Origin: Prevotella ihumii
GTDB lineage: Bacteria > Bacteroidota > Bacteroidia > Bacteroidales > Bacteroidaceae
Assembly (NCBI RefSeq): GCF_900155655.1
Contig: NZ_LT706987.1
Span: forward strand, 111,466-166,370
Direction: 5' to 3'
DNA length: 54,905 bases
The position numbers were made by a program, and so were the translations under genes. Positions 8,323 to 17,095 of this stretch are shown here, piece by piece; position 1 is the stretch's first letter; every line of letters starts with the position of its first letter. A model generated the notes under the pieces. It saw only the letters and a program-made list of their open reading frames with translations, did no database searches and was not told where the DNA came from.

Positions 8323-9054
8323 ATGAACGAAAATATTTCAGAAATAGTACGAAATAAAATAGAAAAAACGGATTATGGTATCGTGTTTTCCGCAAGCGAT
8401 TTCCCTGTTGAAGTTACCAAGCAAAAGTCAGTAAACAAAGTCTTGGAAAACTTGACTAAAGCTGGTGAAATTCGACGCTTATCGAAAGGGCGATATTATA
8501 AAACAAAAATGACAGATTTTGGCGAGCTTATGCCCAGCAGTTATCAGATTGTAAAGGATCTACTGGAAGAGAACGGCAAACTGATTGGTTATATTACAGG
8601 ATATCAAATTTTTAATGAGCTTGGATTAACTACACAAGTTTCTGCCATTTTGCAGATAGGAACTATCAAAGATAAGAAAAGCACAAAACGTGGTTATTAC
8701 AGGATAAAATTTGTGAAGCAATGGAATACGATTACAAAAGAGAATATCCTTCTTTTACAGTTGCTCGATTGCCTTCGTTTCTTCAAAAATATTCCTGATA
8801 CTAACCCTGCGGATAACTGTAAAAAACTCTTGGGACTATTATCTAAGTTAAGCGAAATTCAACGCAGCAAAATTAAAAAACTAGCTTTAAAATACACTCC
8901 GCAGACAATTGCGTTATTGGGAGCAATGCTTGAAGTGTTGAATCCGCACGAAGATGTTCTGATATTGCAAACGTCGCTTAACTACCAGACATTTTATAAT
9001 TTATCAATTCCGCAAGAAGTATTGCCTAATCAAAAGAAATGGAATATAAGATGA
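8323..9054 (+). CDS. abiEi: AbiEi-like antitoxin/transcriptional regulator (DUF6088 type)
   Basis: A protein of 243 residues. The N-terminus (about 1-65) is a winged helix with the pattern seen in AbiEi and DUF6088 proteins (IVFSASDFP, then VNKVLENLTKAGEIRRLSKG and YYK). The remainder is the helical antitoxin-like part, including GYITGYQIFNELGLTTQV. It is the first gene of a type IV toxin-antitoxin or phage-exclusion pair. Its stop overlaps the start of the AbiEii gene (ATGA at 9051-9054). AbiEi proteins neutralise the toxin without binding it and repress the operon; a candidate operator lies at 8293-8319, with a related palindrome before the upstream cassette. Confidence 0.82.
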   Translation: MNENISEIVRNKIEKTDYGIVFSASDFPVEVTKQKSVNKVLENLTKAGEIRRLSKGRYYKTKMTDFGELMPSSYQIVKDLLEENGKLIGYITGYQIFNELGLTTQVSAILQIGTIKDKKSTKRGYYRIKFVKQWNTITKENILLLQLLDCLRFFKNIPDTNPADNCKKLLGLLSKLSEIQRSKIKKLALKYTPQTIALLGAMLEVLNPHEDVLILQTSLNYQTFYNLSIPQEVLPNQKKWNIR

Positions 9055-10013
9055 GACTGCACGAAAACCAAACACTGTTTGCCCAATTACTCAATTTTGC
9101 AGCAAACGCCCTGAATATAAGACCCGAATTTATCGAGAAAGACTATTGGATTACTCGTGCGTTACAGAGAATGTCTCAAAATGTCAATGCCGAGAAAGTA
9201 GTTTTCAAAGGAGGAACTTCCCTCTCTAAAGTATACCGTCTAACCAATCGCTTTTCTGAGGATATAGATATAGCTGTCATTGATGCAGATTCTTTTTCTG
9301 GGAACCAACTAAAAACATTTATCAAACGACTTGCTAAGGATATGTCAGCCGATCTAAACGAACTTGTCGTACCCAATGTAACAAGTAAAGGTTCACGTTT
9401 CTACAAGGCTATTTATCAATATCCAAATTTGGTTGGACTAACGTCTTCCGCCGTGAAAGCAGGACAGATTCTAATCGAGGTCAATACTTATGCGAATCCA
9501 TATCCATACATCAATAAGGAAATAAGTTCGTTTCTAACTGAGTATCTTGTAACTATTGGCAGAATAGATTTGATAGAACAATACAATTTAAAATCTTTCT
9601 CAATCAACGCCTTAGACAAACGGAGAACGATAGTGGAGAAATTGGTTTCATTGTTTCGCTTCTCATTTGATGAGAATTGTGTCAAATCTTTATCTTCTAA
9701 AATCCGTCATTTCTATGATTTATATTATTTGATAAACGATGATGAATGTTCCGATTATATCCAATCAGCAGATTTTGGAGAAGATTTCCAAGAACTTTTT
9801 ATACACGACCAGCAACAATTTTCCGAACCTGATGGTTGGTGTACAAAATCTATCAAAGATTCCCCTTTGTTTAAGGATTTCTCTGGTATATGGTCGAAAT
9901 TAAGTCCTAACTATCGGAAAGAATTAGTGCCTTTGGCGTTTTCCGAAATTCCTGACGAAATGTTGATAGCGGAAAATTTCATAAAGGTCTTAAATAATTT
10001 ATTGATTCAGTAA
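9051..10013 (+). CDS. abiEii: AbiEii/AbiGii-type nucleotidyltransferase toxin
   Basis: A protein of 320 residues of the nucleotidyltransferase AbiEii/AbiGii family. Motif I is intact: GGTSLSK (54-60) followed by SEDIDI with D71 and D73 as metal-binding residues. Downstream motifs with K197 (VEKLVSLF) and D223 (FYDLYYL) are also present, so it should be active. Related toxins of the AbiE group block growth, some by adding nucleotides to tRNA, and cause abortive infection. The start at 9051 is chosen over the ATG at 9039 because it makes the classic ATGA overlap with the antitoxin gene and fits the family N-terminus (MRLHENQ). The stop overlaps the next gene (TAATG at 10011-10015). Confidence 0.9.
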   Translation: MRLHENQTLFAQLLNFAANALNIRPEFIEKDYWITRALQRMSQNVNAEKVVFKGGTSLSKVYRLTNRFSEDIDIAVIDADSFSGNQLKTFIKRLAKDMSADLNELVVPNVTSKGSRFYKAIYQYPNLVGLTSSAVKAGQILIEVNTYANPYPYINKEISSFLTEYLVTIGRIDLIEQYNLKSFSINALDKRRTIVEKLVSLFRFSFDENCVKSLSSKIRHFYDLYYLINDDECSDYIQSADFGEDFQELFIHDQQQFSEPDGWCTKSIKDSPLFKDFSGIWSKLSPNYRKELVPLAFSEIPDEMLIAENFIKVLNNLLIQ

Positions 10014-10627
10014 TGCACATAGATAAGATATTACTCGATATTGTAGCTATCGAACATGGATTTCAGCATATCCTTGATCGGGCTGAGAAAATCTTTTCCA
10101 CACACTCAAAGGAACAATGTTTTGAACTTACTCTAGAATTGTTCAAGCACGAAGCCTATCAAGCCCGAATGTTGGCAACAACTATATTGGGCAGATTGGC
10201 AACAACGAATAATGATGCACTTCATTTTCTGAAAGAACAAGTAAGCACTGATGAAAATTGGTGTGTGCAGGAAATGCTTGCAAAGGCTGTTGATGAAGTT
10301 TGCAAACACAGAGGATATGAAGTTTCTTTACCTCTCATTGAAGAATGGCTGAATGATAACAATCCGAATGTTATCCGTGCTGTAACAGAGGGATTGAGAA
10401 TTTGGACAAGTCGCCCGTTCTTCAAAGAAAATCCATCAGTGGCTATTGCTCTAATCGCTAAGCACAAGGGATCTGAAAGCGAATTCCTTCGGAAATCCGT
10501 TGGAAACGCTTTAAGGGATATAAGCAAGAAGCATTCAGAATTGATACGGCAGGAAGTGCAACAATGGGATTTGTCCAATCCCCGAATCTTGTTCACCTAC
10601 AAACTTGCAGCAAAGTTATTAAATTGA
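10013..10627 (+). CDS. HEAT-repeat protein resembling AlkD-type DNA alkylation repair
   Basis: A protein of 204 residues built of helical repeats. The C-terminal half has the signature of the AlkD/COG4335 superfamily: DNNPNVIRAVTEGLRIWTSR, a KHKGSESEFLRKSVGNAL segment and the DISKKH motif. Enzymes in that group scan DNA and excise alkylated bases; some relatives only bind DNA. The catalytic tryptophan/aspartate set cannot be assigned with certainty here. Its start codon overlaps the AbiEii stop (TAATG), so it is co-translated with the AbiE pair as a third gene, an arrangement I do not recognise as standard. It may be an accessory sensor or repair function. Confidence 0.65.
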   Translation: MHIDKILLDIVAIEHGFQHILDRAEKIFSTHSKEQCFELTLELFKHEAYQARMLATTILGRLATTNNDALHFLKEQVSTDENWCVQEMLAKAVDEVCKHRGYEVSLPLIEEWLNDNNPNVIRAVTEGLRIWTSRPFFKENPSVAIALIAKHKGSESEFLRKSVGNALRDISKKHSELIRQEVQQWDLSNPRILFTYKLAAKLLN

Positions 10628-10694
10628 ATATGTACAAATAAAACAAATCTGTTTGTGCGTCGAGATAACAACATTTTCTAAAACACTAAATTTT

Positions 10695-11102
10695 ATGATT
10701 ATAAGTTCTAACATAAAAGCCATATTTCCATATGATTTGCGTATAGTTTGGCAAGTAGTAACATCCCTAACCAACTATTCGTGGAGAAATGATATTCAAA
10801 AAATAGAGGGCATATCAGACACGCAATTTGTAGAAATAACGAAGAGTGGATATAGGACAATTTTCACGGTAACAAGACAAGAACCTTTTTGTCTTTGGGA
10901 GTTTGATGTGGAGAATGACAATATGAAAGGACATTGGGTCGGTGTTTTCAGTGGCAATGAAAAGAATGTTACGATTGACTTTACAGAACACATTGAGCCT
11001 AAGAAATGGTTTATGATTCCATTTGTGAAAATTTATTTGAAATATCGGCAAGCCAAGTATGTCAGAGATTTAAGAAACGTGTTGAAAAGAGTACGACCAT
11101 AG
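10695..11102 (+). CDS. SRPBCC (START-like) family protein
   Basis: A protein of 135 residues from the ATG at 10695; a TTG-initiated extension from 10653 is judged unlikely. The order of strands and the ending C-terminal helix (KYRQAKYVRDLRNVLKRV), together with FDVENDNMKGHWVGVF, fit the small SRPBCC/polyketide-cyclase-like ligand-binding fold. No catalytic residue is evident. The next gene (HXXEE type) follows within 17 bases, so the two may be co-expressed. The ligand is unknown. Confidence 0.7.
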   Translation: MIISSNIKAIFPYDLRIVWQVVTSLTNYSWRNDIQKIEGISDTQFVEITKSGYRTIFTVTRQEPFCLWEFDVENDNMKGHWVGVFSGNEKNVTIDFTEHIEPKKWFMIPFVKIYLKYRQAKYVRDLRNVLKRVRP

Positions 11103-11118
11103 AGTTTTGGAAACCATT

Positions 11119-11649
11119 ATGACGAAATTAGAATTGATAATGGCATTTCTCCCAATTGTATTCATGATTCACGAATACGAGGAGATTATTATGTTCAGGT
11201 GTTGGCTAGGCTGTAATAGAAATGAATTAAAAAGGCGTTTCCCGAGATTCGAGCAGTTTCTTGCACGTAGGGGACATTTTGATTATTCCACAGCCACATT
11301 TGCCATTGGGACTGCCCACGAGTTCATTCTGATATCCCTCATTTCTTTCTGTGCCGTGTGGATAGATGCTTATCAATGGTGGTTCGCTGCATTTGCAGGG
11401 TATTCCATCCATCTTGTAGTACATCTTGCACAATGGGCAATATACCGAAAATATATACCTGTTATCATTACCACAATCTTGACATTGCCATATTGTGTCT
11501 ATGCCTTTGTTGAATTTGTAAAGGCATCTATTCTATCTCCTTTTCAGATATTCTTATGGTCAGTTGTCGGGATTATCCTAACAATGCTTAGCTTACTCTC
11601 CGCTTTTTTCTTGATAAGCAAGTTTCAACAATGGCAGAATAAAAGATAG
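11119..11649 (+). CDS. HXXEE-domain membrane protein
   Basis: A protein of 176 residues from the ATG at 11119. It has several hydrophobic helices and the defining HEYEE motif at residues 18-22, followed by further conserved histidines in AHEF (H67) and in the IHLVVHLAQW helix (H98, H102). The HXXEE family is an integral membrane group of unknown biochemical role; the conserved His and Glu residues suggest a metal site or an enzyme in the membrane. It follows the SRPBCC gene closely. Family recognition is firm; function is not known. Confidence 0.8.
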   Translation: MTKLELIMAFLPIVFMIHEYEEIIMFRCWLGCNRNELKRRFPRFEQFLARRGHFDYSTATFAIGTAHEFILISLISFCAVWIDAYQWWFAAFAGYSIHLVVHLAQWAIYRKYIPVIITTILTLPYCVYAFVEFVKASILSPFQIFLWSVVGIILTMLSLLSAFFLISKFQQWQNKR

Positions 11650-11683
11650 AAAATATTGTCAATCATGAAATTAACAGAAAGAA

Positions 11684-12532
11684 ATGTCCCAATTGCCAAT
11701 CCATAGAAGTTCACAACTCACAGATTTTGGAGTCTATCTGAAGACAGTCGTCTTCCAAACATCGGCATCTTCGGAAAGATATGCCTTTTCTCATACTGAC
11801 GACTATTATTTCTTTGGTTTCATCGAGGAAGGGCAATGTCGCTTGAATATAGATTTCAAGGAATACACTTTTGAAAAGGATAGTTTGGTAATCATTCGCC
11901 CAGGACAGGTACATCGCATCATTGATGCTTACAATCTTTCTGCAAACTTCCTTACTATTGACTCGGTATTGGTAAACAAGGAGGAGAAACGAATATTGGA
12001 GCGGTATGGTTGCCAAGAATCCCAAATATCTGACATATCAGAACTGAAACAGTTATTGTCGCTTCTTGCTCGAAGACTTAGTTGCACAGAAAAATCATTT
12101 TCAAAACCAATCATTCAACGATTAACAGCCGTAATAGTGGGGTTGGTTGTAAGGAATGTTGCAGGTGCGGCAGAGGCTCAATCTGAATTGCAGGGGAATA
12201 TAAGTAGATATAAGGAAATCGTATGGGAGTTTCGGGATTTATTAGAAAGCAATATCCGAACGAACCATGCTCCTTCGTTCTATGCCGAACGTTTGAATAT
12301 AACGGTTGCCTACCTGAATGAAGCGATAAATGCTGTTTTAGGAACGAGTGTAAGTCGGAATATTCAGGATGAAATCATCTTGCAGGCTAAGCGACAATTA
12401 GTCTATACAACAGCCTCTGTAAAAGAGATCGCACGAGGTTTGGGATTTGGCGATTACTCCTACTTCACACGGCTATTTACCAAGGTTGCAGGAGTTTCTC
12501 CAACGCTTTTCAGAAAGAATTACCACGAATAG
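11684..12532 (+). CDS. AraC-family transcriptional regulator
   Basis: A protein of 282 residues with an N-terminal cupin-like sensor domain (about 15-110, including GFIEEGQCRLNI and LVIIRPGQVHRI) and a C-terminal pair of AraC helix-turn-helix motifs (about 195-280, with ASVKEIARGLGFGDYSYFTRLF and GVSPTLFRKN). It should bind DNA near a target promoter in response to a small ligand. The gene for a MATE efflux pump, with its own promoter starting 24 bases after the AraC stop, lies immediately downstream and is the obvious target. That link is inferred from adjacency. Confidence 0.9.
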   Translation: MSQLPIHRSSQLTDFGVYLKTVVFQTSASSERYAFSHTDDYYFFGFIEEGQCRLNIDFKEYTFEKDSLVIIRPGQVHRIIDAYNLSANFLTIDSVLVNKEEKRILERYGCQESQISDISELKQLLSLLARRLSCTEKSFSKPIIQRLTAVIVGLVVRNVAGAAEAQSELQGNISRYKEIVWEFRDLLESNIRTNHAPSFYAERLNITVAYLNEAINAVLGTSVSRNIQDEIILQAKRQLVYTTASVKEIARGLGFGDYSYFTRLFTKVAGVSPTLFRKNYHE

Positions 12533-12556
12533 TGCTATCATTACCATTGTCCGTCT

Positions 12557-12588
12557 ATTGTGACAGCCTGTATCTCACCGTACCTTTG
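12557..12588 (+). promoter_or_regulatory. Bacteroides-type promoter for the MATE gene
   Basis: ATTG (12557-12560) and a perfect TACCTTTG (12581-12588) are separated by 20 bases. Transcription would start near 12595, 34 bases before the ATG chosen at 12629, which rules out a GTG start at 12560. GTACCTTTGC at 12580-12589 also matches the IntDOT integration core, as many Bacteroides promoters do. Confidence 0.7.
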
Positions 12589-12628
12589 CAGCGAACTTTA
12601 TTTACTTAGAAAGATACAGATTACAAGG

Positions 12629-13987
12629 ATGGACAACGCTGTGAATATTTTGCAAGAAGGAAGTATGATGAAAGCCCTGACAAAGTTGGGGATCCCTATT
12701 GTCATCGCAATGCTGATTATGGCGATATACAATGTAGTAGATACTTTCTGGGTTGCACGTTTGGGAACTCTTCCTGTCGCTGCCGTATCAGTTGTTTTCC
12801 CTTTATCGTTGTTGTTTCTTGGAATAGGGCTGATGTTTGGTGTTGGGGGCGGAGTGTATATATCTCGCTTGTTAGGGGCGAAGCAGATTGTCAAAGCAGG
12901 TCAGGTCGCTTCCGTCTCGGTGATCACCTCTGTGATTTTAGCTGCTCTCATTGCCCTTGTATGCAATGCGTTTCTACCAGAAATTCTGCTTTTCATGGGG
13001 GCAAACGAGGAGATGATGAATTTAGCGGAAACATATGGTAGACTATTCATCGTCAGTTGTGTCATAGGAACGTTGAATGTGTCGATGTCCAATATTATAG
13101 TTTCTCAGGGGGCTTCAAAAACGTCTGCATCGGCAATGATAATAGGTTCTGTTATAAATGTCGCATTGGATCCCCTATTTATCTATGCTTTCGGCTGGGG
13201 AGTGGAAGGTGCTGCGTGGGCAACCATTCTTTCAAGAATCATTACAACAATCATTTACATCCGCTTCTTTATGAAAGCGGAGGTGAAAGTTTCGTTTACC
13301 TTGTTCGTCCCAACGATAAGAATGTACTTGGACATCATAAAGATAGGTATTTCAATGCTCTGTTTGCAACTTCTCCAAACACTTTCGATTAGTTTGTTGC
13401 AGAGAGCCGCCATAAAATATGGTGCAGAGGCTGTAGCAGCAGTGGGCATAGTTCTGAAAATTGTAACATTGGGAACAAATGTTGTATTCGGATTTGTCAA
13501 AGGGCTCCAACCTATGGCAGGCTATAACTACGGAGCAGAAAATTTCCAAAGGTTAAAAGAGGCTGTACGTTGTTCCTTGATACTCACAACCTCATTTTGT
13601 GTACTTTGGAGCATACTAATAATGGCATTTACCTCTCCTGTTATAAGCTGTTTCGGCAAAGATGAAACAATGCAAGAAATAGCAAGAATTGCCCTTAGAG
13701 CCAATACTATCATGTTTTTCACATTCGGTTTTCAATTTGTGTATTCCACACTATATATGGCAATCGGAAGAGCACGACAAAGCCTTTTGCTCAATATTGG
13801 ACGACAAGGACTCTTCTTTATTCCTGTAATATTGCTGCTCCCATCATATTGGGGATTGAACGGAGTGCTTTATGCACAACCGGTAGCCGACGTCTTTGCA
13901 ACTTTAATGACACTGTTCTTTGCCATTCAAATTCATAGGGAAATACGTCATAAATCACATCTCACGACAGAGAATCTACAATGTTGA
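12629..13987 (+). CDS. MATE-family multidrug efflux transporter
   Basis: A protein of 452 residues with about twelve hydrophobic helices in two related halves, typical length for the family. The N-terminus shows the MATE pattern (NVVDTFWVARLGTLPVAAVSVVFPL, written here only in part: VDTFWVARLG, AAVSVVFP), and a second-half region with GFVKGLQPMAGYNYGAE is characteristic of NorM/DinF-like members. It would expel cationic drugs or host compounds using a Na+ or H+ gradient across the inner membrane. An AraC regulator is encoded just upstream. The start is set by the promoter at 12557-12588. Confidence 0.9.
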   Translation: MDNAVNILQEGSMMKALTKLGIPIVIAMLIMAIYNVVDTFWVARLGTLPVAAVSVVFPLSLLFLGIGLMFGVGGGVYISRLLGAKQIVKAGQVASVSVITSVILAALIALVCNAFLPEILLFMGANEEMMNLAETYGRLFIVSCVIGTLNVSMSNIIVSQGASKTSASAMIIGSVINVALDPLFIYAFGWGVEGAAWATILSRIITTIIYIRFFMKAEVKVSFTLFVPTIRMYLDIIKIGISMLCLQLLQTLSISLLQRAAIKYGAEAVAAVGIVLKIVTLGTNVVFGFVKGLQPMAGYNYGAENFQRLKEAVRCSLILTTSFCVLWSILIMAFTSPVISCFGKDETMQEIARIALRANTIMFFTFGFQFVYSTLYMAIGRARQSLLLNIGRQGLFFIPVILLLPSYWGLNGVLYAQPVADVFATLMTLFFAIQIHREIRHKSHLTTENLQC

Positions 13988-14045
13988 ACATAAAAGATAT
14001 GATCCTTAATTCCGCAACACTATTATAACTTAAACTTTTTAAGTA

Positions 14046-14070
14046 CCTGAGCAACAAAAAGTTGCCCAGG
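14046..14070 (+). terminator. hairpin in the IS 5' leader
   Basis: CCTG-A-GCAAC, a loop AAAAA, then GTTGC-C-CAGG forms a stem with one internal mismatch, followed by ATTTTG. It lies between the IS left end and the transposase start. Such leader hairpins can stop transcription entering the element from outside. Other hairpin functions are possible. Confidence 0.45.
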
Positions 14071-14138
14071 ATTTTGCCATGTCAAAGAATTCACTTATCT
14101 TAGTGTTGCAAAACAAGCAAGCAAAACTCTGATATGGC

Positions 14139-15425
14139 ATGGCAAAAATACATATTAAATCCGAGAAACTCACTCCTTTTGGAGGAATATTTTCAATCAT
14201 GGAGCAATTTGACTCCACATTGTCATCTGTAATCGACTCGACCCTCGGTCTAAGGTGTAGATCATTCGGTTATCAGTACAGCGAAATCATCCGTTCACTC
14301 ATGAGTATCTACTTCTGTGGTGGCTCATGTGTTGAGGATATCACTACTCATTTGATGAGCCATCTCTCGCTTCATCCGACACTTCGAACTTGTAGCTCTG
14401 ATACTATCCTCAGAGCGATAAAGGAGCTGACGCAAGAAAACATCTCATACACGTCAGATACGGGTAAGAACTACGATTTCAACACGGCTGACACTCTCAA
14501 TACTTTACTGCTCAATTGTATGTTTGCATCTGGCCAACTGAAAGAGGACGAGATGTATGATGTTGATTTCGACCATCAGTTCATAGAGACAGAGAAGTAT
14601 GATGCAAAGCCTACATACAAGAAGTTCCCTGGTTATCGCCCTGGCGTGGCGGTTATTGGCGACTTAATCGTTGGCATTGAGAATAGCGATGGCAACACAA
14701 ATGTTCGTTTTCATCAGAAGGACACGCTGAAGAGGTTCTTTGAGAGATTTGAACAGAACGGCCTTACTATCAATCGTTTCAGAGCTGACTGTGGATCATG
14801 TTCCGAGGAAATCGTAGAAGAAGTAGAGGAACACTGCAAATCCTTCTATATCCGCGCAAACCGCTGCAGTTCGCTCTACAATGAAATCTTTGCTCTCAGA
14901 GGTTGGAAAACTGAGGAAATCAATGGCATTGAGTTCGAATTGAACTCTATCCTTGTTGAAAAGTGGAAGGGTAAAGCATACCGACTTGTGATTCAAAGAC
15001 AGAAACGGTTGGATGGTGTATTGGATCTCTGGGAAGGAGAATACACATACCGTTGTATCCTGACTAACGACTATGTATCTTCCGTAAGAGAGATTGTCGA
15101 GTTCTATAACCTTCGAGGGGGAAAGGAACGTATCTTCGATGATATGAACAATGGTTTCGGATGGGACAGATTGCCCAAATCCTTCATGGCAGAGAACACC
15201 GTGTTCCTTCTTCTTACATCACTTATCCGTAACTTCTACAAGGCCATTATCCAAAGACTTGATGTAAAGAGGTTCGGACTCAATACAACAAGCCGCATAA
15301 AAGCGCTTGTCTTCAGGTTTGTCTCTGTACCAGCAAAGTGGATCAGGACATCAAGGCAGTATATGCTGAATATCTATACCTGTAACAATGCTTACGCGGA
15401 TGTGTTCCAGACAGATTTTGGATAA
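14139..15425 (+). CDS. IS1380-family DDE transposase
   Basis: A full-length protein of 428 residues, normal for the family. Likely catalytic acids are D143 or D145 (DVDFDHQ), D217 (FRADCGS) and E330 in the NLRGGKERIFDDM motif that marks IS1380 transposases. No frameshift or stop interrupts it, so the element may still move. The ATG at 14139 is preferred over an out-of-frame ATG at 14134. After the stop, GCCTACAAC (15427-15435) and GTTGTAGGC (15491-15499) could pair. Confidence 0.9.
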   Translation: MAKIHIKSEKLTPFGGIFSIMEQFDSTLSSVIDSTLGLRCRSFGYQYSEIIRSLMSIYFCGGSCVEDITTHLMSHLSLHPTLRTCSSDTILRAIKELTQENISYTSDTGKNYDFNTADTLNTLLLNCMFASGQLKEDEMYDVDFDHQFIETEKYDAKPTYKKFPGYRPGVAVIGDLIVGIENSDGNTNVRFHQKDTLKRFFERFEQNGLTINRFRADCGSCSEEIVEEVEEHCKSFYIRANRCSSLYNEIFALRGWKTEEINGIEFELNSILVEKWKGKAYRLVIQRQKRLDGVLDLWEGEYTYRCILTNDYVSSVREIVEFYNLRGGKERIFDDMNNGFGWDRLPKSFMAENTVFLLLTSLIRNFYKAIIQRLDVKRFGLNTTSRIKALVFRFVSVPAKWIRTSRQYMLNIYTCNNAYADVFQTDFG

Positions 15426-15670
15426 CGCCTACAACTTATGGGTATGATACTGCGTATTGCCTCAAGTCGCATTGTGGGGTAAGGGGATGTTGTAGGCTGA
15501 AGTGGGGATTTCAGTTCTAATTATCTGCAAATTCAGTAATGAGAGGATGTGTACACGCAAGAAGGACGTTGAAAAGTTAAGTTGCGGATTTGAGGATGAT
15601 TATGCTAAGACTTACTCAAACTGAAGACTTTAAGACAATAATCTCTTTATGCTCTACAACAATAGTTCGT

Positions 15671-16973
15671 TAAAATTTGAGATAATTGTTACGCAGCTTT
15701 CCTCTGCCAGCCAAAGAGTTCTTTGATAGTATGACTAATTAACTTTCGGTTCGGTATGCTCAGACACCTGTCGAAAATTAATTTTGCAATGTATGTGCTC
15801 GCCATGAGCTCCTTGAAAGAAGCCATGGAATACGGTAGCCCATTTTCCTTCATCAGCACCTTTGCCACATTCTGTGATGCGAATGATGCGTTGTAGGAGA
15901 AGTCCAGCTGATTCTTGTGCCTTGCCTGTCAATGCGCGAGTCCGGTATACTGCTTGGCATCACGGAAGCAAAACTCGATTTGGAATCTTGAGCGGTATGT
16001 GCGCAATACTTCTTCACCCGACATGGATGTCTTTGTGGAGAAGAAAAGCTTGTGCTTGCCGTTCGGCATCACCCAAATGACAAGACGCACTTTCTGCTTC
16101 AGAGCCTTTGAATAGGCGATGAGTGTGTAGGCTGTGCCTTCAAGTCCTTCGATATGCATCTTCGCCATACGCGTGAGGTCGAGTTTCTTGTAATTGATTT
16201 TCCCGTCAAGTGTTTTGGGACGCCCGGGCTTATTGGAACGAGGTCCCGTGTACACATAGTATAGGCTCGCCGTATCCCTGAAACGGCTGACAAGATGAAA
16301 GCCTTGTTCCTTGATTCCGTCCACAAACGGACGTATGGAGAAGAAGGCGTCAGCGACGACAATATCGGTGACCTTCAATAATTCTTTCCTGTAGCGTTTG
16401 ATGACGGCAATGTAATGCTGCACAAGTGTCATGCTGCGTAGTTTCAACTCTCCTGTAGAAGGGGTCTGATGGGCACGAAGCATCATGCAGTTGTTGGCGT
16501 AGACATCGACAAGGGCAAGCCCCATGATTTCAAGTCCGTGTTTCATGGTACCTGCACAACCGGACCAGAAAGCACCAATATGCGGAGTCTTCTTGCCTGA
16601 CTTGCTGATGTAGCTCGGATCTATGGCTATAGCCAGCAGTTCGTCCATATTCAGATAACGCCGGGAAAGGGAGAGGTTGAACTTAACCCAGTTGATGCAC
16701 TTGGCCCGCTGCGGTTGAAATTCGTCCTGTAGGTCTGCTCGCAATGAGTGCCGTAACGCTCCATTTGAGTGAAATTTATCTTTCGTTGTATCGCCATGTA
16801 CAATAAGAGTATTTCCAAGAGTAGATTCTCGAAATTTTTGCCTAATTTTGCAGATGAGCTTTTGATGGCATCTCTGCAGATTTCTGTATATTGGTCGAGT
16901 GGTTCTGATGTCATTTGCTTTATGTTTTCGCTACTATAAAGTTACTGATAGTCAGCCACTTGGCCAAATTTTA
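15671..16973 (-). mobile_element. degenerate IS4-like insertion sequence
   Basis: The broken transposase gene at 15689-16914 is flanked by TAAAATTTG at 15671-15679 and the complementary CAAATTTTA at 16965-16973, giving an element of about 1.3 kb. The inverted pair is short and its outer limits are not certain. No target duplication was identified. It lies directly beyond the IS1380 element. Confidence 0.55.
15689..16914 (-). pseudogene. IS4-family transposase, inactivated
   Basis: Reading leftward from ATG 16914, the first frame encodes an N-terminus with FTQMERYGTHCEQTYRTNF. Near 16694-16720 the coding frame changes (continuing as CINWVKFNLSLSRRYL). The catalytic part follows: D in IAIDPSY, D in DIVVADAFFS, and the IS4-type YREK signature with exact spacing in YRSRFQIEFCFRDAK. 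A TGA at 15931-15929 then stops the frame, but the same frame continues as QARHKNQLDFSYNASF and ends in a natural stop at 15689-15691. One frameshift and one nonsense change mean the gene is dead unless sequencing errors explain them. Confidence 0.8.
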
Positions 16974-17095
16974 TTAGTTATATTAAGTTAATTAACTCTC
17001 TCATTTTCAAACGATTACATTGGAATTAACGAAGTATTGATACAATATAAAAGATTTAAAAAACATTGGATAAGTACAGAAGTTGAAGGGATTGA
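16974..17095. other. short AT-rich spacer
   Basis: No gene or clear signal seen between the dead IS4-like element and the HlyD remnant. Confidence 0.3.

Larger units (their letters stand above)
14011..15588 (+). mobile_element. IS1380-family insertion sequence (ends approximate)
   Basis: An intact IS1380-type transposase gene with flanking noncoding ends. The best pair of ends I can see is TCCGCAAC at 14011-14018 and its complement GTTGCGGA at 15581-15588, which would give about 1.58 kb, within the usual size for the family. Further inside, ACTTAAACTTTT (from 14029) and AAAAGTTAAGT (15572-15582) are partly complementary. I did not find a convincing four-base target duplication, so the exact limits are uncertain. 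It follows the MATE gene by 24 bases. Confidence 0.6.

Noticed and set aside
10651..10665. Similarity of GTTTGTGCGTCG to GTTTGCTGCGTCG at 35420 as paired attachment sites
   Set aside because: The match is short, has a gap, and is partly the promoter -33 element at 35421; no supporting structure was found.
12580..12589. GTACCTTTGC as an integration site of an IntDOT-type element
   Set aside because: It is fully explained as the -7 element of the MATE promoter; no element boundary is evident there.
15735..15932. Minus-strand frame of 65 codons at the end of the IS4-like gene
   Set aside because: It is in the wrong frame; the correct frame continues the transposase (QARHKNQLDFS) to 15689.
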